DNA of 64,000 bases, taken from positions 992,001 to 1,056,000 of the forward strand of contig CP143430.1 of assembly GCA_039636795.1 (NCBI GenBank), written 5' to 3'. The notes under the pieces were generated by a model. It saw only the letters and a program-made list of their open reading frames with translations. It made no database searches and was not told the DNA's origin. Of this stretch, positions 56,989-64,000 are shown piece by piece. The position numbers and the translations under genes are program-made. Source of the DNA: Micrococcaceae bacterium Sec5.1 (GTDB lineage Bacteria > Actinomycetota > Actinomycetes > Actinomycetales > Micrococcaceae). How positions within the stretch are numbered: the first letter of the stretch is position 1; each line of letters opens with the position of its first letter.

Positions 56989-57396
56989 CTACTTGGGCGG
57001 GGTGAGCAAAGGCAGCACGTGATCCGTCAGGAGCGGTGCGAGGTCCCCGGGTAGGGGTGCCGTGAGGTCCAACCAACGGATCTCGGCGATCTCGGCCGAA
57101 GGGTGCGCTTCCCAAATCCCAGGAGCGGTGAAGACCGTGGCTTCGATGTTGGTCGCGGCCTCGTTGGCGGCCACTGCGAGCCAAGCGCCCAGGGGTTCGA
57201 GGTCTTCGGGAGCAACCTCGATGCCTACTTCCTCGAACAATTCCCTGGCTGCAGCTTCTGCCGCGGTTTCGCCAGCCTCGGGTTTGCCGCCTGGATGCAT
57301 GAATTTGTCCGTGCCGCGCTTGCGGACGGTCAGGAGCTGGCCCTCCTTGTTATAAACGCACACGGCGCTGACCACGATCACATCAGTAACGCTCAC
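56989..57396 (-). CDS. NUDIX hydrolase
   Basis: A 135-residue NUDIX protein; the Nudix box GGKPEAGETAAEAAARELFE with EVGI continues in the normal spacing, so it should hydrolyse a nucleoside-diphosphate-linked substrate. The start is GTG 57396, and its first 14 bases lie within the end of the DUF6314 gene, so translation is coupled. Confidence 0.92.
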   Translation of the reverse strand: MSVTDVIVVSAVCVYNKEGQLLTVRKRGTDKFMHPGGKPEAGETAAEAAARELFEEVGIEVAPEDLEPLGAWLAVAANEAATNIEATVFTAPGIWEAHPSAEIAEIRWLDLTAPLPGDLAPLLTDHVLPLLTPPK

Positions 57397-57868
57397 GCTT
57401 GCCTCCCACTGTTGATTCGGACAAGGTGTTCACTCGGACCAGATGCGATTCCAGCAGCAGATCCTTGGCCGGACCGCGGACATCCCACGTGAAACGGAAC
57501 GCGTCCGGGCCTTCCCAGGTGTAGTTCACGTAGTAGTCGTCGGGATCGCACCAGTGTTTGTCCTGGTTGGCTTGCTCCGCAAAACTCATCACATGGAATG
57601 GCTGGCCATCGGGGAAGAAAACGTCCATGGAATCCGCTTCAGGGCCAGGCTTGAGGAGATATTCGCGGAACGCCGGGCCAGTGTGCGTGGGCCAGTGCAT
57701 GGTTCCGTCTTCGCGGTAGTGAAGGCCGCCGTCGGGCTCTTCCGTGTAACGCACGACGCCGGTAAAGGTTCCGCGGGTGCCGGAGGCCCGGTCCAACAGA
57801 GTCCGCTCCACATTCCACGTGCCGGCCAAATAGGCACGCAAGTCCTGGATGGGCTGCTGGTGGTTCAA
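57383..57868 (-). CDS. DUF6314 family protein
   Basis: A 161-residue protein resembling DUF6314 (AYLAGTWNVERTLLDRASGT, WEGPDAFRFTWDVRGPAKD); function unknown, possibly a small beta-barrel ligand binder. The only upstream start in frame is TTG 57868, and the conserved part begins at codon 9, so this start is nearly forced. It lies one base after the tRNA-Arg gene, with no room for a ribosome-binding site or promoter. Confidence 0.8.
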   Translation of the reverse strand: MNHQQPIQDLRAYLAGTWNVERTLLDRASGTRGTFTGVVRYTEEPDGGLHYREDGTMHWPTHTGPAFREYLLKPGPEADSMDVFFPDGQPFHVMSFAEQANQDKHWCDPDDYYVNYTWEGPDAFRFTWDVRGPAKDLLLESHLVRVNTLSESTVGGKRERY

Positions 57869-57869
57869 G

Positions 57870-57942
57870 TGCCCTCGATTGGAATCGAACCAACGACACC
57901 GGCTTTAGGAGAGCCGTGCTCTATCCACTGAGCTACGAGGGC
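57870..57942 (-). tRNA. tRNA-Arg (CCT)
   Basis: A complete cloverleaf is read on the minus strand: acceptor GCCCTCG with CGAGGGC, D-arm AGCTCAGTGGATAGAGC, anticodon stem CGGCT with AGCCG around loop CTCCTAA (anticodon CCT), T-loop GGTTCGATTCC, discriminator A. CCA is not encoded. It reads AGG codons. DUF6314 and NUDIX genes follow in the same direction. Confidence 0.97.
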
Positions 57943-58036
57943 CTGCGTGTCCATGGCCCGGAGTACCGTTACGACAGCTCCATGGCCGGACACGACTACA
58001 AGCATACAAGCTGCCGGGCCAGTGCCCGAACCGGGC

Positions 58037-58042
58037 TAGGCT
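58037..58042 (+). promoter_or_regulatory. -10 element for leaderless DUF998 gene 1
   Basis: TAGGCT ends seven bases before ATG 58050 and no ribosome-binding site is present, so the mRNA likely starts at the ATG. Confidence 0.5.
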
Positions 58043-58049
58043 GGCGGTC

Positions 58050-58841
58050 ATGAGAGGGCATACGACAGCACGGGAAACCACCGGCACGTTCCTTCCGGAC
58101 GTTCGCGCTACGCGCGCAAACATCGGCGCCTGGGCCCAGCTGAGCGTGGTCCAGTATTTCGTTGCAGAGTCTGCCGTCATCGAGGCTTGGGCCGGTCCGC
58201 AACCGTACAGCAGGGCCACCGGGTTCATCAGCGACCTGGGCGCAGTATCGTGCGGCGACTACGAGGACCGGGCAGTGTGCTCCCCTTTGCATGTGCTGAT
58301 GAACGCCTCTTTTGTTGTCCAGGGCCTGGCATTGATCCTTGGTGCGGTGTTCCTGACCGCAGGGCTTTTGTGCGTGGCAGCGCGTCCGGGTGTGCATGCC
58401 CAGCGCTTCCACACCGCCACAGCCGATGACGAGCCCCGGACCCGGGTCCTGGCCAAGCCATGGATCATGGCTGTGGCCATTCGCATACTGACAGGTGTTT
58501 CCGGCCTCGGGACGGTCATCGTTGGACTGGTGCCCGAAGACGTCGGCTCCCCATGGCATTTTTCCGGCGCACTGATGTTCTTCATCGGCGGCGGCTTCGC
58601 CTTGCTTCTGCTGGGCATCCTTTGGTTCCGGCAGACGCCGATGAGCTGGTTCATAGCTGCCTGCGGCTCCCTCTGTATCGGGGCGCTCATCGTTGGCGGG
58701 ATCACGGGAATGGACGTGCCGCAGCCCGGAACACTGGAACGGCTGATGGGCTACCCCGTCACCATTGGCTTGGCAACTGCCGGCCTGGTCATCGCCCAGC
58801 GCGTGCACACGGTACGAAAGGCGGCGAAGGCCCTGCGGTAA
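58050..58841 (+). CDS. DUF998 family membrane protein, copy 1
   Basis: A 263-residue protein with about six helices. The DUF998 pattern is visible in YFVAESAVIEAWAG, FISDLGAVSCGDYEDRAVCSPLHVLMNASFV and the later GLVPEDVGSPWHF. The function is unknown; relatives are integral membrane proteins. It is followed 71 bases later by a clear paralogue. Confidence 0.83.
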   Translation: MRGHTTARETTGTFLPDVRATRANIGAWAQLSVVQYFVAESAVIEAWAGPQPYSRATGFISDLGAVSCGDYEDRAVCSPLHVLMNASFVVQGLALILGAVFLTAGLLCVAARPGVHAQRFHTATADDEPRTRVLAKPWIMAVAIRILTGVSGLGTVIVGLVPEDVGSPWHFSGALMFFIGGGFALLLLGILWFRQTPMSWFIAACGSLCIGALIVGGITGMDVPQPGTLERLMGYPVTIGLATAGLVIAQRVHTVRKAAKALR

Positions 58842-58900
58842 TTCAGGCATGGGGACAGCGGCCGGGCCAATGAACGGGTGCGCCTGCCGGGCTGCGGGAC

Positions 58901-58906
58901 TATTCT
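58901..58906 (+). promoter_or_regulatory. -10 element for leaderless DUF998 gene 2
   Basis: TATTCT ends six bases before ATG 58913; no ribosome-binding site is seen. Confidence 0.5.
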
Positions 58907-58912
58907 GACGCT

Positions 58913-59737
58913 ATGACGACGGCGGCTGGTCCGCGCGGCGGCGACCGGGGACTTCTGCCTGACCTCGCCGGCCGGCGCGAGCTGATTGGGGGTTGGGCCG
59001 CGATCACCCTCATCCACTATTTCGCGGTGGAAGCCACTGCGATGGCTGTGTGGCAAGGCAATCCAGGTTATGACCGGCGCGCCCACGTCATCAGTGATCT
59101 TGGCGCTGCTCACTGTGGTCCCTTCAACGGTTACGAGGTGTGCTCGCCGCTTAACTGGCTCATGAATGCCTCGTTCGTGCTCCAAGGGGTTGCCATGGTG
59201 CTTGGGGCAGCGCTGCTGAGCTCGGCTGTCCTCTCTGTGGCGGCTGAGCCTGGCGCCCGGGTCATCCGGCCAAGGATGGCATCAAGCGTCGCGTCACCCG
59301 ACGCCTTTCCGTGGCTTGCAGCCGGGGCCGTCAGGGTGCTGATCCTCGTGGCGGGCATAGGGCAGGCGATGGTTGGCCTGATCCCCGAAGACACCGACCT
59401 CGCCCTGCATCTGACCGGTGCGGGACTGTACTTCATCGCCGGACCGCTGTCGTTGGTGATACTGGGCCTGATATGGCTAGGGCACACGCAGATGTCATGG
59501 ATAGTTCTGCTGTTCGGGGTTGTATCCCTGGGAACCACCATCTACGTGCTTGCGGTGCAGTTGCGCGTCGAGGAGCCCGGCGCCATCGAGCGCACCATGG
59601 CGTATCCGATCATCCTGGGGTTGTCCTTGGTAGGGCTGGTAGTGGCTCACCGCGTCACAAGGGAACGGAAAGCTGTCAGGGCTGTTTCGCGTTCTTCAGT
59701 CCGAGGAACACCGCCGCCACGCCGCACAGCAGGCTGA
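58913..59737 (+). CDS. DUF998 family membrane protein, copy 2
   Basis: A 274-residue paralogue of the preceding protein, with matching segments (HYFAVEATAMAVWQG, VISDLGAAHCGPFNGYEVCSPLNWLMNASFV, GLIPEDTDLALHL). The tandem pair arose by duplication and has diverged. The last 62 bases overlap the end of a gene on the other strand, and the tail there (SSVRGTPPPRRTAG) is unlike copy 1. Confidence 0.83.
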   Translation: MTTAAGPRGGDRGLLPDLAGRRELIGGWAAITLIHYFAVEATAMAVWQGNPGYDRRAHVISDLGAAHCGPFNGYEVCSPLNWLMNASFVLQGVAMVLGAALLSSAVLSVAAEPGARVIRPRMASSVASPDAFPWLAAGAVRVLILVAGIGQAMVGLIPEDTDLALHLTGAGLYFIAGPLSLVILGLIWLGHTQMSWIVLLFGVVSLGTTIYVLAVQLRVEEPGAIERTMAYPIILGLSLVGLVVAHRVTRERKAVRAVSRSSVRGTPPPRRTAG

Positions 59738-60302
59738 TAAGGAACAGCACCCACGACGCAATGGTGACGGCGGAAGCCAGGGCAACCGAACCGGCGTCGG
59801 GCGTTTCCGCAGCCAGCATGGAATCAATGGTGACATTGGACCACAAGTGAGCCACAGCAAAAAGCAAGGGAGCGGCCCACATTGCCCAGCGCCACGATTT
59901 GCGTGCAACGTTGATGCCGATCAGCAGGAGCCAACTGAAACCGAAGATCAGCGGAAAGAGCGTGCCGGCAGTCTTATGGACGTAATTCAACTGACCGCGC
60001 GCGGCTTCGTCCATCGCGGCGCGAAGCTGGGCGACGTAGTCCTGGGAGAACCCACCGATCAGCGAATCCGGCATTGCCAGGCCGCCTGAAAGCTGCGTCA
60101 TCTGGTTCAGCGTCAGCAAGTGCAGGTACCAGAACAGGAACAGGCTGGCCACTATGCCTGCAATCACAATGAGCTTGGAATTGCTCTGCGCCTTCTCTGG
60201 GGTCCGCCGCGTGGTGGGATTGATCACGGGTGGGAGGGTGTGATCGGGGACCACCGCCTTGGCTCCGTGCTTCTTGATGCGCTGCGCTGGTGTCTTGGCC
60301 AT
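59676..60302 (-). CDS. Membrane protein with basic N-terminus, unknown function
   Basis: A 208-residue protein: basic cytosolic N-terminus, a first helix near residue 43 (LIVIAGIVASLFLFWYLHLLT), an outside loop, then three helices (TLFPLIFGFSWLLLIGINVA, WAAPLLFAVAHL, ASWVLFLISLLCGVAAVFLGL). No family is recognised. ATG 60302 is chosen because GATAAT ends seven bases upstream on the minus strand; ATG 60311 is an alternative. It converges with and overlaps DUF998 copy 2. Confidence 0.7.
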   Translation of the reverse strand: MAKTPAQRIKKHGAKAVVPDHTLPPVINPTTRRTPEKAQSNSKLIVIAGIVASLFLFWYLHLLTLNQMTQLSGGLAMPDSLIGGFSQDYVAQLRAAMDEAARGQLNYVHKTAGTLFPLIFGFSWLLLIGINVARKSWRWAMWAAPLLFAVAHLWSNVTIDSMLAAETPDAGSVALASAVTIASWVLFLISLLCGVAAVFLGLKNAKQP

Positions 60303-60309
60303 GTCATTC

Positions 60310-60329
60310 ATTATCCCGCCACATAAGCT
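60310..60329. promoter_or_regulatory. Back-to-back leaderless promoters
   Basis: GATAAT (minus strand, 60315-60310) serves the gene at 60302 and TAAGCT (plus strand, 60324-60329) the gene at 60336, each six or seven bases before its ATG. The start codons are only 33 bases apart, so each promoter's -35 would overlap the opposite gene. Confidence 0.6.
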
Positions 60330-60335
60330 GGGACC

Positions 60336-61190
60336 ATGACCACCGGCAGGCACACCGCAACTGAACTCGATCCATCACTTGATGACTACCAATTGGCCAG
60401 CGCACTGGTCCGCGAGGCAGGCCAACTGGCGCTGCTCATGCGGATGGGCGGGCTGCAGGGCACGCGCAAGACGTCAGTGTCCGACGTCGTCACGGCAGCC
60501 GATCATGCGGCCGAGGCGTATGTCCTGGAACAGTTGCAACGCTGCCGCCCCGAAGATGGCATCCTTGGCGAAGAAGGCACCTCTGTTGCCGGGACGAGTG
60601 GCCGGACCTGGGTTATCGATCCGGTGGATGGAACATACAACTTCCTGCACGGATCCACATACTGGTGCTCGGCCATTGCCCTCAAACGCGACGATTCAGA
60701 CCCCTCAGATCACCGAGTCAATCCAGTTGCGGATCCTGACGTGCTGCTTGGGGCCATCTACCAGCCCGAACTGGACAAGCTGTGGCTCGGCGGGGACGAG
60801 CATCCGGCAAGCCTGAACGGCGAACCTATTTCAGGTTCCGGAGACCTCCCTGTTGGCCAAATCTGTGCAGCAACCTACATCCACCCCACCTGGTTGGCGG
60901 ACCCCCGCACTGCAATGCCCTGGCATGCCGCAGCTGTCTCCGCCGCATCGCTGCGCATGTTCGGTTCAGGCTCGTGCGACCTCGGCCGCGTGGCTGATGG
61001 CGAGCTCGGCTGCTGGTTCCAGCACAGCTGCCCTGAGTGGGATTGGCTCCCCGGCAAGGCGATCGTCCGCGCTGCGGGTGGGGACACCGCCGTCGTGCAG
61101 GTCAACGGTCTTAACTGGTTCATCGCAGGAGGCCCGACGGCGGTCCGCGAGCTGAGCGGGGCCCTCACCTCTGTACCGCAGTTTGCGTAG
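60336..61190 (+). CDS. Inositol monophosphatase family protein
   Basis: A 284-residue magnesium-dependent phosphatase of the IMPase/HisN superfamily. Motifs: GEEG (metal ligand Glu), WVIDPVDGTYNFLHG (metal-binding Asp residues), EWDWLPGKAIVRAAGG (C-terminal Asp). Substrates in the family include inositol phosphate and histidinol phosphate; I cannot choose between them. The ATG 60336 is leaderless. It precedes pcrA in the same direction. Confidence 0.9.
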   Translation: MTTGRHTATELDPSLDDYQLASALVREAGQLALLMRMGGLQGTRKTSVSDVVTAADHAAEAYVLEQLQRCRPEDGILGEEGTSVAGTSGRTWVIDPVDGTYNFLHGSTYWCSAIALKRDDSDPSDHRVNPVADPDVLLGAIYQPELDKLWLGGDEHPASLNGEPISGSGDLPVGQICAATYIHPTWLADPRTAMPWHAAAVSAASLRMFGSGSCDLGRVADGELGCWFQHSCPEWDWLPGKAIVRAAGGDTAVVQVNGLNWFIAGGPTAVRELSGALTSVPQFA

Positions 61191-61229
61191 TTCTTGATCG
61201 CCGGGGCCGTGCTCTCTTTGGGGTGGCCC

Positions 61230-61256
61230 TTGAGTGTCAGAGGCACCGCCTAGACT
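61230..61256 (+). promoter_or_regulatory. Promoter of pcrA
   Basis: TTGAGT (61230-61235) and TAGACT (61251-61256) lie 15 bases apart; the ATG at 61267 is ten bases after the -10, giving a leader of about four bases. Confidence 0.5.
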
Positions 61257-61266
61257 GGTAGTCACC

Positions 61267-63819
61267 ATGGATATGTTGTTCGACCCCTACGCAGACGGCC
61301 CCTTCAACGCAGGCTCCAAAGCCGCAATCAAGGCTGCCCCGGAGCTCTCGCACGCGGGCGGCGGCGCTTCCCGCGCCCGCTTCGGTGAGGGCAGTGGTGG
61401 GTCCAGCAGTGGAACAAACGACGCTCCTGCTCCCGGTGGTTGGGGCAACCAAGGGACTGGAAGGCTTCCGTCCGCCGACGCCCTCCTCCAGGGCCTGAAC
61501 CCCCAGCAGGAAGAAGCTGTGAAGCACGCCGGCAGCCCGTTGCTGATCGTTGCGGGTGCAGGCTCAGGCAAGACCCGCGTGCTGAGTAACCGGATCGCCT
61601 ACCTCATTGCCACCAAGCGTGCCCACCACGGCGAAATCCTGGCCATCACGTTTACCAACAAGGCCGCCGCGGAGATGCGCGAGCGTATCGAGGCCTTGGT
61701 GGGTGGCCGGGCCAAGAGCATGTGGATCTCCACGTTCCACTCCTCCTGTGTGCGCATCCTTCGCCGCGAGGCTGCCAATGTTGGCCTGAACTCGAACTTC
61801 TCCATCTATGACTCCGCGGATTCCCTGCGACTGATCACCCTTGTGTCCAAGAATCTGGATCTGGACCCCAAGAAGTTCCCGCCCAAGGCCATCCAGCACA
61901 AGATTTCCGCACTCAAGAACGAGCTAATCGACGCCGACTCCTACGTCTCCTCGGCAAACCACAACGACCCCTTCGAACAAGCCGTGGCAGAGGTCTTCAA
62001 GGGCTACACCCAGCGCCTGCGGCAAGCCAATGCCATGGACTTCGATGACCTCATCGCGGAGACCGTCTACATGTTCCGGGCGTTCCCCGCCCTCGCGGAG
62101 TCCTACCGGCGCCGGTTCCGGCATGTGCTGGTCGATGAGTACCAGGACACCAACCACGCCCAGTACGCGCTGGTCAGGGAAATCGTTGGCCTTGGCACTG
62201 ATACCGACGTCGAGCCCAGCGAACTCACGGTGGTCGGAGACTCCGATCAGTCCATCTACGCTTTCCGTGGCGCGGACATCCGCAACATCGTGGAGTTTGA
62301 AGCCGATTACCCCAATGCGCGCACCATCAAGCTTGAGCAAAACTACCGTTCCACGCAGAACATCCTCACCGCCGCCAACTCCGTGATTTCCCGGAACCCC
62401 AACCGCCAGGAAAAGCGGCTGTGGACGGCAGAGGGCGATGGCGAGAAGATCGTCGGCTACGTAGGAGAAAACGAGCACGACGAAGCCCAGTTCATCGCCA
62501 AGGAAATCGACCGGCTTCAGGACGAGGAAGGGCTGCGCCCCGGCGACGTCGCCATTTTCTATCGCACCAACGCCCAGTCACGGTCCATTGAAGACGTGCT
62601 GGTGCGGGTGGGCCTGCCGTACAAAGTGGTGGGCGGCACCCGGTTCTACGAGCGCAAGGAAATCAAAGACGCCCTGGCGTACCTGCGCGTCCTGGTAAAC
62701 CCCGACGACGACGTCAACCTCCGCCGTGTCCTGAACGAACCAAAGCGGGGGATCGGCGACCGTGCCGAAGGTGCAGTCGCTGCCTTGGCTGAACGCGAGC
62801 GGACGTCCTTCATGACCGCGGCCCGCCGTGCTGACCAGGCGCCAGGCATGGCAACGCGTTCTGTGAACGCAGTCCTCGGCTTTGTGAAGCTGCTGGACGA
62901 CCTCGCTGAAGTGGCTTCCGGATCCGGTGCTTCCGCTGCCCTGGAGGCCGTGCTTGAGCAGACCGGATATCTCGAGGGCCTGCGCGCCAGCAACGATCCT
63001 CAGGACGAGTCCCGGGTGGAGAACCTCGCGGAATTGGTGGCCGTGGTCCGCGAGTACGAACGCGACAACCCGGACGGTTCGCTGGGCGAGTTCCTGGAGC
63101 AGGTTTCCCTGGTGGCTGACGCTGATCAAATTCCTGATGCTCCCGGCGGAGACATTGACGCCGCGGTGGCCGAAGCCAAGCGCATGGGCGTTGTCACGCT
63201 CATGACGTTGCACACCGCCAAGGGCCTGGAGTTCCCGGTGGTCTTCCTCACCGGCATGGAACACGGTATTTTCCCGCATCAGCGTTCGGCCACGGACCCC
63301 AAGGAACTGGCCGAAGAACGCCGCCTGGCCTACGTGGGACTTACCCGTGCACGCAAACGGCTCTATGTCACGCGCTCCGAGGTCCGCAGCATGTGGGGCC
63401 AAAGCCAGTACAACCCCGCCAGCCAGTTCCTGGAGGAGATTCCCTCCGAGCTGGTGGACTGGAAACGTGAAGGCATGAGCCGGCAAGCGGCAGGTGGTGG
63501 TTGGGGAAATGCTCCAATCGGCTCCAACCGCTACGGCGGCTCTTTCTGGGGAGCAGGCACGTCCCGCGGCGTTGCCGCCAGCCCAACCGCAGGTTTCGAC
63601 GCCGACGTTCCGGCCGCCGTCGCACGCAACAGGGTGCAGCCGCAAAAGGAAGTCATTTCAGTGGTGGTGGGGGACAAGGTCAACCACACAAGCTTCGGCA
63701 ACGGGGTTGTGCTGGGGGTCGAGGGCTCGGGTGACAAGACCGTCGCCAAGGTGAAGTTCGACGTCGGTGAGAAGCGCCTGCTGTTGCGGTACGCGCCCCT
63801 GACCAAACTGGATGCCTGA
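61267..63819 (+). CDS. pcrA: ATP-dependent DNA helicase PcrA/UvrD
   Basis: An 850-residue superfamily 1 helicase for repair and replication. Walker A is GAGSGKT at 97-103; VDEYQDTN (motif II), SIYAFRGADIRN (motif III), TLHTAKGLEFPVVF (motif V) and YVGLTRARKRLY (motif VI) follow. The C-terminal 60 residues form the Tudor-like tail (GDKVNHTSFGNGVVLGVEG). The N-terminus is extended by about 70 low-complexity Gly/Ser/Ala residues. An open frame to 61234 exists, but ATG 61267 fits the promoter. Confidence 0.95.
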   Translation: MDMLFDPYADGPFNAGSKAAIKAAPELSHAGGGASRARFGEGSGGSSSGTNDAPAPGGWGNQGTGRLPSADALLQGLNPQQEEAVKHAGSPLLIVAGAGSGKTRVLSNRIAYLIATKRAHHGEILAITFTNKAAAEMRERIEALVGGRAKSMWISTFHSSCVRILRREAANVGLNSNFSIYDSADSLRLITLVSKNLDLDPKKFPPKAIQHKISALKNELIDADSYVSSANHNDPFEQAVAEVFKGYTQRLRQANAMDFDDLIAETVYMFRAFPALAESYRRRFRHVLVDEYQDTNHAQYALVREIVGLGTDTDVEPSELTVVGDSDQSIYAFRGADIRNIVEFEADYPNARTIKLEQNYRSTQNILTAANSVISRNPNRQEKRLWTAEGDGEKIVGYVGENEHDEAQFIAKEIDRLQDEEGLRPGDVAIFYRTNAQSRSIEDVLVRVGLPYKVVGGTRFYERKEIKDALAYLRVLVNPDDDVNLRRVLNEPKRGIGDRAEGAVAALAERERTSFMTAARRADQAPGMATRSVNAVLGFVKLLDDLAEVASGSGASAALEAVLEQTGYLEGLRASNDPQDESRVENLAELVAVVREYERDNPDGSLGEFLEQVSLVADADQIPDAPGGDIDAAVAEAKRMGVVTLMTLHTAKGLEFPVVFLTGMEHGIFPHQRSATDPKELAEERRLAYVGLTRARKRLYVTRSEVRSMWGQSQYNPASQFLEEIPSELVDWKREGMSRQAAGGGWGNAPIGSNRYGGSFWGAGTSRGVAASPTAGFDADVPAAVARNRVQPQKEVISVVVGDKVNHTSFGNGVVLGVEGSGDKTVAKVKFDVGEKRLLLRYAPLTKLDA

Positions 63820-63873
63820 CCGAGGCTCAACTGCAGGCATGGCCGCCGCCTCGTTGACGTCTTGCCGGGTTTG

Positions 63874-63902
63874 TTGCCATGAGTTCAGGCCACCCCTAGA
63901 CT
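63874..63902 (+). promoter_or_regulatory. Promoter of the gene at the right edge
   Basis: TTGCCA (63874-63879), 17 bases, TAGACT (63897-63902): a good sigma-A-like promoter with a leader of about 80 bases to GTG 63991. Confidence 0.55.
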
Positions 63903-63990
63903 GACGGGGCGTTGCACTGGGGCCGGCGTCGATTGTTTTGCCTTCCTTGCAGCGCCAACAAATGTTGCATTCCTGTGGGGGAGGACGCGC

Positions 63991-64000
63991 GTGGGCGCAA
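63991..64000 (+). CDS. Start of an unidentified gene (cut by window edge)
   Basis: GGGGGAGGA is followed seven bases later by GTG GGC GCA, and a good promoter lies upstream. Only three codons are visible, so the product cannot be named. Confidence 0.45.

Noticed and set aside
57870..57942. tRNA-Arg as an integration site
   Set aside because: No integrase, no duplicated tRNA 3' end and no foreign-looking block beside it.

Overview
This window is a chromosomal segment of a high-GC Gram-positive bacterium. It most resembles Arthrobacter or Paenarthrobacter (Micrococcaceae); this is inferred from gene content, because no search was run. Pointers are paired FemAB-type bridge transferases, an IdeR/DtxR-type iron regulator with all its metal ligands, a groEL without groES behind CIRCE operators, actinobacterial DUF3263 and DUF3027 proteins, c-di-AMP (ydaO-type) riboswitches on cell-wall hydrolases, and many leaderless genes. 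The order XPB helicase / helicase-associated protein / cold-shock protein / DUF3027 / serC recalls the Mycobacterium tuberculosis Rv0861c-Rv0884c region. Most of the window reads as core chromosome. No insertion sequence, integrase, prophage or CRISPR array was seen.

Layout. 1-5.3 kb: glycine cleavage (end of gcvP, gcvT, gcvH) and serine dehydratase sdaA, separated by two gene-free stretches filled with a GC-rich dispersed and tandem repeat and a long cruciform. 5.4-6.2 kb: a secreted-type nuclease-fold protein. 6.4-10.4 kb: a lower-GC, tightly overlapping cassette of lipoprotein, peptidoglycan-binding adaptor and MacB-like ABC exporter. 10.5-14.5 kb: two FemAB transferases and a ThrE-type exporter. 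14.5-21.2 kb: an iron-regulated siderophore-interacting protein, ung, a DUF3263 protein, a LytR C-terminal-domain protein, a cold-shock protein, groEL with two tandem CIRCE operators, an RNase HI fusion, and a lone WXG100 protein. 21.4-25.6 kb: a two-component system and the divergent lysE/lysG pair. 25.6-28.2 kb: a membrane-anchored multicopper oxidase with a small membrane partner.

28.4-36.5 kb: XPB-type helicase and its partner, a cold-shock protein, DUF3027, serC and ideR. 36.5-39.6 kb: three exported cell-wall hydrolases behind two separate c-di-AMP riboswitches. 39.8-45.8 kb: an HNH endonuclease, then a molybdenum-enzyme cluster (mobA fusion, moeA, FdhF/YdeP-type oxidoreductase, fdhD). 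46-49 kb: a GH38 alpha-mannosidase. 49-51.4 kb: a polar amino-acid (possibly cystine) ABC importer. 51.6-57 kb: a regulator plus membrane-protein pair, divergent from an ABC-F ATPase with a terminator-containing leader and a co-transcribed ABC exporter. 57-64 kb: NUDIX and DUF6314 proteins, tRNA-Arg(CCT), two DUF998 paralogues, a membrane protein, an inositol-phosphatase-family enzyme, pcrA, and the first bases of a further gene.

The strongest candidates for unusual biology are the ABC-F leader, the twin CIRCE and twin c-di-AMP control regions, the 6.4-10.4 kb export cassette with its cysteine-repeat lipoprotein, the repeat family around gcvH, and the DUF6314 gene that starts one base after a tRNA. 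I cannot claim a wholly new system from sequence alone. Coordinates, motifs and start sites were read by eye, and regulatory-site calls are pattern matches.
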